NCBI RefSeq assembly: GCF_014490035.1
Contig: NZ_CP061008.1
Coordinates: 4,154,001-4,218,000 of the forward strand
DNA from: Achromobacter xylosoxidans
Lineage (GTDB): Bacteria > Pseudomonadota > Gammaproteobacteria > Burkholderiales > Burkholderiaceae_B
Direction of reading: 5' to 3'
DNA: 64,000 nucleotides
A program made the translations under genes and the position numbers. The notes beneath the pieces are model-generated. The model was not told the origin of the DNA. It ran no database searches and saw only the letters and a list, made by a program, of their open reading frames with translations. Position 1 is the stretch's first letter; each line of letters starts with the position of its first letter. Shown in pieces: positions 41,820 through 50,607 of this stretch.

Positions 41820-43595
41820 ATGAAGGACGAGACCAAGAACCACGCAGCTGCGCCGGGCCCTTTCAGCAGTGACGGCGCCACGGCGCGCGGCGTGGCCCGC
41901 GGGCTCACCAACTACGGCGACACCGGCTTTTCGCTGTTCCTGCGCAAGGCCTTCATCAAGGGAGCGGGCTTGACCGACGACGCCTTGTCGCGCCCCATCA
42001 TCGGCATCGTCAACACGAGCAGCAGCTACAACCCCTGCCACGGCAACGCCCCGCAACTGATCGAGGCGGTCAAGCGCGGCGTCATGCTGGCCGGCGGCCT
42101 GCCCATGGACTTCCCCACCATTTCGGTGCACGAGAGCTTCTCCCAGCCCACCAGCATGTACCTGCGCAACCTCATGTCCATGGACACCGAGGAAATGATC
42201 CGGGCCCAGCCCATGGACGCCGTGGTATTGATCGGCGGCTGCGACAAGACCGTACCGGCCCAACTGATGGGCGCGGCGTCCGCCGGCGTGCCCGCCATCC
42301 AGCTGGTCACGGGATCCATGCTGACCGGCTCGCACCGCGGCGAGCGCGTGGGCGCCTGCACCGACTGCCGCCGCTACTGGGGCCGCTACCGCGCCGAAGA
42401 GATCGACGCGGCCGAGATCTCGGACGTGAACAACCAGCTGGTCGCCAGCGTGGGCACCTGTTCCGTGATGGGTACGGCCAGCACCATGGCCTGCATCACC
42501 GAAGCCCTGGGCATGATGGTGGCCGGCGGCGCGTCGGCCCCGGCCGTCACCGCCGACCGCGTGCGCGTCGCCGAGAAGACCGGCGCCACCGCCGTGGCCA
42601 TGGCCGCCTCGCGCCTGACGCCTGAGCGCATCCTCAACGGCAAGTCCATCGAGAACGCCCTGCGCGTGCTGCTGGCCATCGGCGGCTCCACCAACGGCAT
42701 CGTGCACCTGACGGCCATCGCCGGCCGCCTGGGCATCGACATCGACCTGGCCGGACTGGACCGCATCAGCCGCGAAACGCCCGTGCTGGTCGACCTCAAG
42801 CCCTCCGGCCAGCACTACATGGAAGACTTCCACCACGCCGGCGGCATGCCGGCGCTGCTGCGCGAGCTGCGTCCCTACCTGCACCTGGACGCGCTGACCG
42901 TGTCGGGCCGCACGCTGGGCGAGGAACTCGACGACGCCCCGCCCGCTTTCCCGCAGGACGTGATCCGCACGGCGGCCTCGCCCATCTACCCCGTGGGCGG
43001 CCTGGCCGTGCTGCGCGGCAACCTGGCCCCCGGCGGCGCCATCATCAAGCAATCCGCCGCCAACCCCAAGCTGATGGAGCACGAAGGCCGCGCCGTGGTG
43101 TTCGAGGACGCCGAGGACATGGCGCGGCGCATCGACGACGAGGCGCTGGACGTCACCGCCGAAGACATCCTGGTGCTCAAGCGCATCGGCCCGACCGGCG
43201 CGCCGGGCATGCCCGAAGCCGGCTACATGCCCATCCCCAGGAAGCTGGCGCGCGCCGGCGTGAAGGACATGGTGCGCATCTCCGACGGCCGCATGAGCGG
43301 CACCGCCGCCGGCACCATCGTGCTGCACGTCACGCCCGAAGCCGCCATCGGCGGCCCGCTGGCCTACGTGCAGAACGGCGACCGCATCCGCCTGTCGGTG
43401 GCCAACCGCGAGATCGCGCTGCTGGTGGACGACGCCGAACTGGCGCGCCGCGCCGCGGCCCAGCCCATCGTCCGCCCCGTCGCCGAACGCGGCTACCGCA
43501 AGCTGTTCCTGCAGACCGTGACCCAGGCCGACCAGGGCGTGGACTTCGACTTCCTGCGCGCCGGCGTCACGCGCGACACCGTGCCCAAGAAGTAG
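41820..43595 (+). CDS. IlvD/Edd-family dehydratase (sugar-acid dehydratase type)
   Basis: This 591-residue Fe-S dehydratase has cysteines Cys73 (SYNPCHGNAPQL), Cys141 (GGCDKTVPAQLMG) and Cys214 (VGTCSVMGTASTM). The spacings of 68 and 73 residues match those I recall for the [2Fe-2S] L-arabinonate dehydratase (Cys59/127/200). The position points to pentonate/hexonate dehydratases rather than biosynthetic IlvD, and the setting with a GntR gene and a periplasmic receptor is catabolic. It would make a 2-keto-3-deoxy acid. The start at 41820 has only a weak GAG ribosome site. Confidence 0.88.
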   Translation: MKDETKNHAAAPGPFSSDGATARGVARGLTNYGDTGFSLFLRKAFIKGAGLTDDALSRPIIGIVNTSSSYNPCHGNAPQLIEAVKRGVMLAGGLPMDFPTISVHESFSQPTSMYLRNLMSMDTEEMIRAQPMDAVVLIGGCDKTVPAQLMGAASAGVPAIQLVTGSMLTGSHRGERVGACTDCRRYWGRYRAEEIDAAEISDVNNQLVASVGTCSVMGTASTMACITEALGMMVAGGASAPAVTADRVRVAEKTGATAVAMAASRLTPERILNGKSIENALRVLLAIGGSTNGIVHLTAIAGRLGIDIDLAGLDRISRETPVLVDLKPSGQHYMEDFHHAGGMPALLRELRPYLHLDALTVSGRTLGEELDDAPPAFPQDVIRTAASPIYPVGGLAVLRGNLAPGGAIIKQSAANPKLMEHEGRAVVFEDAEDMARRIDDEALDVTAEDILVLKRIGPTGAPGMPEAGYMPIPRKLARAGVKDMVRISDGRMSGTAAGTIVLHVTPEAAIGGPLAYVQNGDRIRLSVANREIALLVDDAELARRAAAQPIVRPVAERGYRKLFLQTVTQADQGVDFDFLRAGVTRDTVPKK

Positions 43596-43606
43596 GCGGC
43601 AAGCCC

Positions 43607-44290
43607 ATGGACGCCCTCGCCCCCGACTCCGCGCCGGTACTGGCCCCGGACGCCGCGCAGGCCGCGGTCGCCATCCTGGAAGAAGACATCGTCTTCGGCC
43701 GGCTGCATCCGCGCCAGCGCCTGACCGAAGACGAACTCATGGCGCGCTTCTCGCTCAAGCGCCACGTGGTGCGCCAGGTGCTGGCCGACCTGGAGGCGCT
43801 CGGCGTGGTGGAGAAAAAGCGCAACATCGGCGCGGTCGTGCGCGCGTACGCGGTGCGCGAAGTCATGGAGCTGTACGCGCTGCGCCAGGTGCTGGAAGTG
43901 CATGCCGCCAGCCAGATCCCGCTGCCCGTGCCGCAGGCACGGCTGGCGGCGCTGGTGGCCGTGCAGCGTGAACACGATGCCGCGGTCGCCGATGGCGACG
44001 CGCGTCGCGTGTTCCGCAGCAACCAGCGCTTTCATCGCGAGTTCTTCAGCCTGCTGGACAACGCGGTGCTGGGCCAGGCCATCGAGGAATACGCCCGCCG
44101 CACCCACCCCATCCGCTTCGGCTCGCTGGCCGCCGCCGGCTACCGCGAACGCGCCCGCCAGGAACACTGGGCCATGATCCACGCGCTGCGGGATGGCGAC
44201 CGGGAGGGGTTGATGGCGCTGTGCCGGGAGCATCTGCTGCCGTCGCGGGACGCTTATCTGGCGGCGGAACAGGCGCGGCTGGGCGCTTAG
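43607..44290 (+). CDS. GntR-family (FCD type) transcriptional regulator
   Basis: This is a 227-residue FadR/FCD regulator. The winged helix shows LEEDIVFGRLHPRQRLTEDELMARFSLKRHVVRQVLADLEALGVVEKKRNIGAVV, and the FCD domain continues with VMELYALRQVLEVHAASQI and SNQRFHREFFSLLDN. It starts 11 bp after the dehydratase stop, so the two are co-transcribed and the protein likely controls their divergent promoter region. Confidence 0.9.
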   Translation: MDALAPDSAPVLAPDAAQAAVAILEEDIVFGRLHPRQRLTEDELMARFSLKRHVVRQVLADLEALGVVEKKRNIGAVVRAYAVREVMELYALRQVLEVHAASQIPLPVPQARLAALVAVQREHDAAVADGDARRVFRSNQRFHREFFSLLDNAVLGQAIEEYARRTHPIRFGSLAAAGYRERARQEHWAMIHALRDGDREGLMALCREHLLPSRDAYLAAEQARLGA

Positions 44291-44371
44291 GCGGCCGCAA
44301 CCGCCATTCTTGCCCATCGCGCGGGAGACCTCGACTTCCGTTCATGGACATGACGCCGCTACCCTCGTTCG

Positions 44372-45718
44372 TCATGTCCGCTTTCGGGCGGGCGGAGCGA
44401 TCATTTCAGAACGTCCTATAGCCGCGTTGGCGGACGCTGGAACATCTGGCGCCCCGAGCCCGGCATTCTCTATGGCAGCTTCAAGTCCGCGGTACTTCCT
44501 TTCCAGTTGAACGCTCCGAAGCGAGCACATGCCCTCATTCCAAGCATGCACCATCTGTCTGGCGATCCATTTCCATCGCGGTTCATTCTTGGCCGCTTCT
44601 ATGATCTCCTTGCCGACCTCCACAGCAGACTCACAGAGCTGTTCGACCATGTCCTGGTAGTCCCTGGGCGAGATATCCAGCCGAGCGGTGCAAAATCGCG
44701 AGAGCGCTTTGCCCGGCGACCAGGTCTTCCGGCCAGCCACGGCCAAGCCCGGCGCGCTGCTGAATTGTGGATACGCCTGGGTCGTCACCACGTCATACAC
44801 CGGCGTGTAGCGCACATCCCCAAGGGTTGAGTAGTACACGGCAATGTTCTTGGCGTGGCAATCGGAGTTTCGCACGACGTAGTTTGCAAGCGTCTGCCAA
44901 GCAAACAGCAAGTTCTGCTGGCGTCTGATGGCAGACGGAATATATGCCCTGGTCGCGCTCAGCGCCCGTTCTGTCGACGGACTGTATTTTTCGTGCGGCG
45001 GCAGGCCGAGCAGATTGCAGGCGTCCTCCACCCCATAGGCAGGCCGTCCTTCAGTGTCCACATCGAAGCGATCCACCACCAGGATCCGTCCATCCGCGGA
45101 CATCTGTGTTTGAACCACCGGCACAACGTTCAGGCGTGCGAGCACTTTCAATGTGTAGTGCTCGTTGAAACCCAGGAAGTCGGTCGCCTTATCCGAACCT
45201 TTGATGATGTGCTGGGCAGTGCGCAACGTCGTCTTGCCTGCGTCCTTCCCCGCGCCCAACCGTTCTTCTGGTGCAAGAAATTTTGGCACCACGCCTGATA
45301 CCGCACTACGCGCGTAACGGCGCACCAGCTCTTCAAAAAGGGCAGCTGATTTCTCGGCGGTAAGCAGCTCGTCAATGTTCAACGGACTGAGGTCGACACC
45401 CGGCGCGGCACCTTCCACAGTCACGGCCACCCGGCCGATACCGGCCGCCCCGATCACGGCCAACAGTGAAAGATCAGTCCCATCCAGAAGAGGTCCGAAC
45501 AGTTCGCGGATCACGCCGAGCAGGTAGCCTTCGGGCAGGTTCTGGCGAAAGAATGGATGCAGATCGCGTGGCCAACGCCACGCCTCTTGGCGTACCGGCA
45601 TCGCCAGACTGACGAAACTGCTGTCCGGCGTGTCCGGCTCATATTGAAGAACATACTCGTCAGCCTCGCGATAGAGCTTGGCGACCTGCTGCCCGAGAAC
45701 GTACACGTCCAGCCGCAT
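44372..45718 (-). CDS. hipA: HipA-family serine/threonine kinase toxin
   Basis: This 448-residue HipA protein has an N-terminal couple_hipA region and a C-terminal kinase core. VSGVVPKFLAP resembles the P-loop region, NSDCHAKN (284-291) carries the catalytic Asp286 and Asn291, and Asp309 in VYDVVTT is the metal-binding DFG equivalent. All catalytic residues expected of an active HipA are there. E. coli HipA phosphorylates glutamyl-tRNA synthetase and causes persistence; the target here is unknown. The stop of the antitoxin gene lies three bp upstream. The region has lower GC than its neighbours, which suggests horizontal acquisition. Confidence 0.9.
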   Translation of the reverse strand: MRLDVYVLGQQVAKLYREADEYVLQYEPDTPDSSFVSLAMPVRQEAWRWPRDLHPFFRQNLPEGYLLGVIRELFGPLLDGTDLSLLAVIGAAGIGRVAVTVEGAAPGVDLSPLNIDELLTAEKSAALFEELVRRYARSAVSGVVPKFLAPEERLGAGKDAGKTTLRTAQHIIKGSDKATDFLGFNEHYTLKVLARLNVVPVVQTQMSADGRILVVDRFDVDTEGRPAYGVEDACNLLGLPPHEKYSPSTERALSATRAYIPSAIRRQQNLLFAWQTLANYVVRNSDCHAKNIAVYYSTLGDVRYTPVYDVVTTQAYPQFSSAPGLAVAGRKTWSPGKALSRFCTARLDISPRDYQDMVEQLCESAVEVGKEIIEAAKNEPRWKWIARQMVHAWNEGMCSLRSVQLERKYRGLEAAIENAGLGAPDVPASANAAIGRSEMIAPPARKRT

Positions 45719-45721
45719 AGC

Positions 45722-45979
45722 TCACTCTCCGCGTCGCTGTTCAGCAAGTATGTCTTCAACGGTCCGGCCATGGCCGCGCTTTACGAATTTGAGGTCATAA
45801 CCCGCAGCATCCAGTAAACGAACCAGCGCGGACACACTCATGTCTCCACGCGCCACCGTTTCCATGCGCGTAACCGTCGTACGAGCAACGCCAGCGCGAG
45901 AGGCCAGTTCGTCTTGGGAAAGGCGATTCTGCTTACGGACGTTCTTCAGCATTTCCGCCACATCACCTAAAGTCGTCAT
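45722..45979 (-). CDS. hipB: HipB-like XRE-family antitoxin
   Basis: This 85-residue protein has a Cro/CI-type helix-turn-helix (EMLKNVRKQNRLSQDELASRAGVARTTVTRMETVARGDM). It neutralises and co-represses HipA in this family. It is immediately upstream of hipA on the same strand, with the stop and start separated by three bases. It would bind the inverted repeats in 45980-46139. The C-terminus HGRTVEDILAEQRRGE is short and charged. Confidence 0.88.
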   Translation of the reverse strand: MTTLGDVAEMLKNVRKQNRLSQDELASRAGVARTTVTRMETVARGDMSVSALVRLLDAAGYDLKFVKRGHGRTVEDILAEQRRGE

Positions 45980-46139
45980 TTGTAGCCCCTGGGCATCAAA
46001 ACAAGGACATTCTATCCATTTTGTAGCCCAAAAGGCACAAAATGGATCGAACTAAACTATATGCGCCAGCCAACCATTCCGCTCCCCAGGGGCTACAAAA
46101 TCAGGCCGACTCCCGGAATATGAGGCCCAGGGGCTACAA
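45980..46139. repeat. hipBA control region with 14-bp repeats
   Basis: The exact 14-mer CCCAGGGGCTACAA occurs at 46085-46098 and 46126-46139, and its exact complement TTGTAGCCCCTGGG at 45980-45993, directly before the hipB start codon. A shorter copy (TTGTAGCCC) lies at 46021-46029 inside a larger inverted repeat. The two same-direction copies begin 41 bp apart (about four helical turns). They are probable HipB operator elements; they could also be remnants of a mobile element. Confidence 0.6.
46014..46047. promoter_or_regulatory. 11-bp perfect inverted repeat upstream of hipB
   Basis: ATCCATTTTGT (46014-46024) and ACAAAATGGAT (46037-46047) are perfect complements with a 12-bp spacer. TATCC/GGAT ends recall the E. 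coli HipB operator (TATCC-N8-GGATA). It lies 35 bp upstream of the hipB start, at a likely promoter site. Confidence 0.55.
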
Positions 46140-46276
46140 GGATGTAAGCCTCTCGCATCGTTCCTCTCTTCGCCACACCTACTCGCATTGCCTAAAATAG
46201 AATTCCCGTCCGGCACCGGACGAGGGCAAGTTCAATCTGAAGACCGCTCCGCGCGGCCGCTTTGGAGTCGAACATC

Positions 46277-47101
46277 ATGAACACCACCCCTGGCGATCGT
46301 GTTTTCTCCGGATCCATTCCGCAGTTCTACCAGCGGTACATGGTTCCTCTCGTCTTCCAACCCTATGCGGCGGACATCGCCGCGCGAACGGCAGCGCTGC
46401 GCCCTTCCGCCGTGCTGGAGGTCGCCGCAGGCACCGGGGCGGTGACGCGCCAGCTCGCGGACCAATTGCCCGCTGGCGCGGCCATCGTCGCGACCGACCT
46501 GAATCCGGCCATGCTGGAACAGGCCCAGGCCCTGGGCACAAGCCGCGCCGTCACCTGGCGCCAGGCCGACGCCCTGAAGCTGCCGTTTGAGGACCAGACC
46601 TTCGATGCCGTGGTCTGCCAGTTCGGCTACATGTTCCTGCCGGACAAGGCCGCAGCCTACGCCGAAGCGCGCCGGGTCTTGCGGCCCGGCGGCGCCTTCC
46701 TGTTCAACGTCTGGGACCGCATCGAGGACAACGCGTTTGCCGACACGGTGGAGCAGGCCCTGGCTCGGCTGTTCCCCGGCGACCCGCCCCGGTTCATGAG
46801 CCGGATTCCCCATGGCTATTACGACGCGGCCGTCATCAGAGCCGACTTGGCCCGCGCCGGATTCACCGACCGGCAGACGCTGGAAACCGTTGCCTTCGAA
46901 AGCCGTGCGGACACGCCCCAAACGGCTGCCATGGCCTATTGCCAGGGTACGCCGTTGCGCAACGAGATCGAGGCCCGCGGCGCGGACATGCTGGATCAGG
47001 CCGTCAATGCGGCGGCCGACGCGCTGCGCGCGCGCTACGGCGCGGGTCCCATCACAGGAAGAATCCAGGCGCATGTCATCACGGCGCCGCGCGGCGCGTA
47101 G
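46277..47101 (+). CDS. Class I SAM-dependent methyltransferase
   Basis: This 274-residue enzyme has the SAM-binding motif I VLEVAAGTGAVTRQLADQL (about 48-66), the acidic motif II IVATDLNPAMLEQA and the UbiE-like QADALKLPFEDQTFDAVVCQFGYMFL. It resembles Methyltransf_11/25 family proteins (UbiE/BioC-like). The start at 46277 has GGAG nine bases before. The substrate is unknown. It lies next to a second methyltransferase. Confidence 0.85.
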   Translation: MNTTPGDRVFSGSIPQFYQRYMVPLVFQPYAADIAARTAALRPSAVLEVAAGTGAVTRQLADQLPAGAAIVATDLNPAMLEQAQALGTSRAVTWRQADALKLPFEDQTFDAVVCQFGYMFLPDKAAAYAEARRVLRPGGAFLFNVWDRIEDNAFADTVEQALARLFPGDPPRFMSRIPHGYYDAAVIRADLARAGFTDRQTLETVAFESRADTPQTAAMAYCQGTPLRNEIEARGADMLDQAVNAAADALRARYGAGPITGRIQAHVITAPRGA

Positions 47102-47409
47102 TGGCGGGTCCGGCGCCGCGTCGAGCCTGCGCCGGTTCCAGACTGTCATTTGTCCCCGCCGCGCCGCCCGGGTTAAGCTTGCAACCCTCTCCCCTTTCAC
47201 CGGAGCACTCAGAGTGAACAAGTAAATGCCGGGATGCCCACGCGCATCTTGACTCCCCGCGCTGCCTGGCGCGCGAGCCGCATTGCTTGTTCCATTCTGA
47301 TGTCTTGCAGGACCCGGCGCCCATCGGCGCGCCGCGGATTGCCCCCGCAAGGCTCAGGCTCGCGGATTCCGCGCATCGGCAGTTTTCCCCTTCACACAAG
47401 GAAAACGCA
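47102..47409. other. 308-bp gap between the two methyltransferase genes
   Basis: I see no gene, terminator or conserved repeat. An in-frame extension upstream of the second methyltransferase (from 47287) is not conserved-looking and lacks a ribosome site. Micro-ORFs near 47213-47250 have no supporting features. Confidence 0.4.
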
Positions 47410-48210
47410 ATGCCTGCGACTGACACCACCATCGATATCTATCAACACAACCGCGCTGCCTGGGACCGCCAGGCCGCGCAGCAATGCGCCTGGTCGCAAC
47501 CGGTCGGCCCCGAAACGATCGAGGCCGCGCGCCGCGGCGACTGGCGGGTGCACATCACGCCGCGCGCCCTGCCCGCGGATTGGCTGCCGGCGATGACTCC
47601 GGCTCCGCGCATCCTGTGCCTGGCCTCCGCCGGCGGCCAACAGGCGCCCGTGCTGGCCGCCGCCGGCGCGGACGTGACCGTGTTCGACGCTTCGCCGCTG
47701 CAGCTGGCCCAGGACGAGATGGTCGCGCGCCGCGACGGCCTGGCGCTCGTAACCGCGCAGGGAGACATGCGGGATCTTTCGGCGTTCGCCGACGCGTCCT
47801 TCGACTGCATCGTGCATCCGATCTCCAACCTGTACGTGCCTGACGTGCGGCCCGTATGGCGGGAGTGCTTCAGGGTGCTGAAGCATGGCGGCAGGCTGCT
47901 CAGCAGCTTCTACAACCCGGTCGTGTTCGTCGGAGACCGCGCGCCGGAACTGGCCGAACAGGGTCTGATCCGGCCGCGCTTCCGGCTGCCCTACTCCGAC
48001 CTGCGCGACCTGAGCGCATCGGAACTGGCGGAAAAGCAGGGCCGGGGCGACGCGCTGGTGTTCGGGCACAGTCTGGGCGAACAGATCGGCGGCCAGCTGG
48101 AAGCCGGATTCCTGTTGAAGGGATTCTATGAGGATGAGCAGCCTCAGCCGCGCTTCCTGATCGACCGTTTCCTGCCGACGTTCCTGGCCACACACGCGGT
48201 CAAGCCCTGA
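47410..48210 (+). CDS. Class I SAM-dependent methyltransferase
   Basis: This 266-residue enzyme has YQHNRAAWDRQAA at its N-terminus, motif I ILCLASAGGQQAPVLAAAGA and motif II VTVFDASPLQLAQDEM. The GDMRDLSAFADASFDCIVHPISNLYV block matches a branch of Methyltransf_11 proteins. ATG 47410 follows an AAGGAAAA ribosome site. The substrate is unknown. It is separated from the first methyltransferase by a 308-bp gap, so joint expression is uncertain. Confidence 0.85.
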   Translation: MPATDTTIDIYQHNRAAWDRQAAQQCAWSQPVGPETIEAARRGDWRVHITPRALPADWLPAMTPAPRILCLASAGGQQAPVLAAAGADVTVFDASPLQLAQDEMVARRDGLALVTAQGDMRDLSAFADASFDCIVHPISNLYVPDVRPVWRECFRVLKHGGRLLSSFYNPVVFVGDRAPELAEQGLIRPRFRLPYSDLRDLSASELAEKQGRGDALVFGHSLGEQIGGQLEAGFLLKGFYEDEQPQPRFLIDRFLPTFLATHAVKP

Positions 48211-48216
48211 AAATCA

Positions 48217-48239
48217 AGGGGCGCCCCCTGGGCGCCCCT
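48217..48239. terminator. Bidirectional hairpin after the methyltransferase and the TRAP operon
   Basis: AGGGGCGCCC (48217-48226) pairs perfectly with GGGCGCCCCT (48230-48239) over a 3-nt loop. It lies between the methyltransferase stop (48210) and the dctM stop (48246). No U-run follows. Confidence 0.55.
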
Positions 48240-48245
48240 GCCGCA

Positions 48246-49904
48246 TCACTTGAACGGATTGGCATCCGCGCCGTAGGCGCTGCCCCCGTAGCCGCTGCCT
48301 CCGACCTCCAGCGAAACCGAACTGGGATCGACGACGGCGGCCGTGCCCTTGTAGTGCATCACCATGCCCGGGAACGCCATCACCGCGGCCACCATCAACA
48401 GCTGGATCACGATGAACGGCACCGAACCCCAATAGATCTGTCCCGTGGTGACCGGCTCGATCATCTTGCCCGTGACCCGGTCCTTGTAGCGGTCGCGCGG
48501 CGCCACGGATCGCAGGTAGAACAGCGCGAAGCCGAACGGCGGGTGCATGAACGAGGTCTGCATGTTGACGGCCAGGATCACGCCGAACCAGATCAGGTCG
48601 ATGCCCAGCTTGTCGGCGACCGGCCCCAGCAGCGGCACGATGATGAACGCCAGTTCGAAGAAGTCCAGGAAGAAGGCCAGCACGAAGGTCAGGATGCTGA
48701 CCACGATCAGGAAGCCCCACTGTCCGCCCGGCAGGCCGGTCAGCAGATGCTCGACCCACAGGTCGCCGTTGACGGCGCGGAAGGTCAGGCCGAACACGGT
48801 GGAACCCACCAGGATGAACACCACGAAGCAGGACAGCTTGGTGGTCGTGTCCATGGCCTGCTTGAGCAGGTCCAGCGACAGGCGGCGGCGCGCCACCGCC
48901 ATCAGGATGGCGCCCACCGCGCCCATGGCGCCGCCTTCCGTGGGCGTGGCCACGCCGATGAAGATGGTGCCCAGCACCAGGAAGATCAGCGCCAGCGGCG
49001 GGATCATCACGAAGGTTACGCGCTCGGCCAGGGCCGACAGCAGGCCCAGGCCCAGCGCCTTGTTGACCAGCGCGATGACGAAGGCCGTCGCGCCCCAGAA
49101 CAGCAGCGCCACCACGATGCGCTCGTCCATCGGCGCGGTGTTGTTCTCGACCCAGAGTCCCAGGAAGTAGGCCGACACGGCGGAAATCGTCATCAGCACC
49201 AGCAGCGAACGTCCGCCGCGGCCGCCGTTCGGCTCCTGGAAGCGGCGCGCCTCTTCCGGCAGCGCTGGCGCCGAATCCGGCTTCAGCAGGCTCATGATGA
49301 CGACGTAGACGATGTACAGGCCCGCCAGGATGAAGCCCGGCACCATGGCGGCGCGGTAGATGTCGCCGATGGAACGCCCAAGCTGGTCCGCCAGGATGAT
49401 GAGCACCAGCGAAGGCGGAATGATCTGCGACAGCGTGCCGGACGCCGCGATCACGCCGCTGGCCAGTTTGCGGTCGTAGCCGTTGCGCAACATGATGGGC
49501 AGCGAGATCAAGCCCATGGAAATGACCGAGGCCGACACCACGCCCGTGGTCGCCGCCAACATCGCGCCCACGAAGACCACCGCGATGGCCAGGCCGCCAC
49601 GGATCGAGCCGAACAGCTGGCCTATGGTCTCCAACAGGTCCTCGGCCATGCCGGATCGTTCCAGCACCAGGCCCATCAGCGTGAAGAACGGCACCGCCAG
49701 CAGCGTGTCGTTGGAAATGATGCCGAACACGCGCTGCGGCAGCGCCTGGAACAGCGAGGAGTTGAGCAGACCCAGCTCCATGCCGACCAGGCCGAACAGA
49801 ATGCCGTTGGCCGCCAGCGCGAACGCCACCGGAAAGCCCAACAGAAGAAAGATAATCAGCGTCGCGAACATGATCGGCGCCAGATTGGCAATGAGAAACT
49901 CCAT
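48246..49904 (-). CDS. dctM: TRAP transporter large membrane subunit (DctM)
   Basis: This is a 552-residue DctM, longer than the common 430 residues because of an inserted segment around residues 205-250. The N-terminal FATLIIFLLLGFPVAFALAANG and GTLSQIIPPSLVLIILADQLG are family hallmarks. It forms the Na+-coupled translocation channel. It is last in the minus-strand island operon and follows dctQ by two bases. Its receptor (dctP, 57752-58855) lies at the other end of the operon, separated by six unrelated genes. Confidence 0.9.
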   Translation of the reverse strand: MEFLIANLAPIMFATLIIFLLLGFPVAFALAANGILFGLVGMELGLLNSSLFQALPQRVFGIISNDTLLAVPFFTLMGLVLERSGMAEDLLETIGQLFGSIRGGLAIAVVFVGAMLAATTGVVSASVISMGLISLPIMLRNGYDRKLASGVIAASGTLSQIIPPSLVLIILADQLGRSIGDIYRAAMVPGFILAGLYIVYVVIMSLLKPDSAPALPEEARRFQEPNGGRGGRSLLVLMTISAVSAYFLGLWVENNTAPMDERIVVALLFWGATAFVIALVNKALGLGLLSALAERVTFVMIPPLALIFLVLGTIFIGVATPTEGGAMGAVGAILMAVARRRLSLDLLKQAMDTTTKLSCFVVFILVGSTVFGLTFRAVNGDLWVEHLLTGLPGGQWGFLIVVSILTFVLAFFLDFFELAFIIVPLLGPVADKLGIDLIWFGVILAVNMQTSFMHPPFGFALFYLRSVAPRDRYKDRVTGKMIEPVTTGQIYWGSVPFIVIQLLMVAAVMAFPGMVMHYKGTAAVVDPSSVSLEVGGSGYGGSAYGADANPFK

Positions 49905-49906
49905 GA

Positions 49907-50533
49907 TCAGCGGCCCTTCTTATCCAGTTCGTTCTGCGCGGCCGCTTCGCGCGCCTGCGCTTCGCGGGCAATTTCCTCGGCCAGTTCTTCTTCCGCGCTC
50001 TTGGCGCCTTCGCGTTCGCGCGGATCGCGGCAGCGTCCCATCAGGAAGCCCACGCACTTGATCAGGTGCGACACGCCGGCCAGCACCAGCAGCGCGAAGC
50101 CCACCGGAATCAGCAGCTTGACCGGCCAGCGGATCAGTCCGCCGGAATTGGAGGAATGCTCGTTGCTGAGGTACGAATCCATGAACACCGGCCAGGACAG
50201 GTACATGATCAGCAGGCAGGCGGGCAGCAGGAAGAACAGCACGCCGAAGATCTCGATCCCGATCTGGGCGCGGCGCGACAGCCGCGACGCAATGATGTCC
50301 ACCCTGACGTGGTCGTTCTTCAGCAGCGTGTAGCCTGCGGTCAGCAGGAACATGGCGCCGAACATGTACCACTGCAGCTCCAGCCAGGCGTTCGAGCTGT
50401 CATGGAATATCTTGCGCATGATGGCGTTGCCGGCGCTCACCAGCACAACCAGCAGCGTGACCCAGGACACGGCCCGGCCCATGCGCAGATTGATCGCGTC
50501 TATGCCACGCGACAAGGCGAGTAGTGCTTGCAT
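49907..50533 (-). CDS. dctQ: TRAP transporter small membrane subunit (DctQ)
   Basis: This 208-residue protein has four hydrophobic segments. The GRAVSWVTLLVVLVSAGNAIMRK opening and the NAWLELQWYMFGAMFLLTAGYTL stretch are typical of DctQ. The C-terminus is a charged helix (CRDPREREGAKSAEEEL). It is coupled to DctM. Confidence 0.9.
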   Translation of the reverse strand: MQALLALSRGIDAINLRMGRAVSWVTLLVVLVSAGNAIMRKIFHDSSNAWLELQWYMFGAMFLLTAGYTLLKNDHVRVDIIASRLSRRAQIGIEIFGVLFFLLPACLLIMYLSWPVFMDSYLSNEHSSNSGGLIRWPVKLLIPVGFALLVLAGVSHLIKCVGFLMGRCRDPREREGAKSAEEELAEEIAREAQAREAAAQNELDKKGR

Positions 50534-50607
50534 CTGTTTTCCCCAGAATCGTTTCTAATCACGCACCTGCCCCACATTCAGCCCGTGGTGCCCCGGGCTT
50601 GAACCTG

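Noticed and set aside
47213..47250. Micro-ORFs in the gap between the methyltransferases
   Set aside because: Only a few codons long, with no strong ribosome site or structural element nearby.
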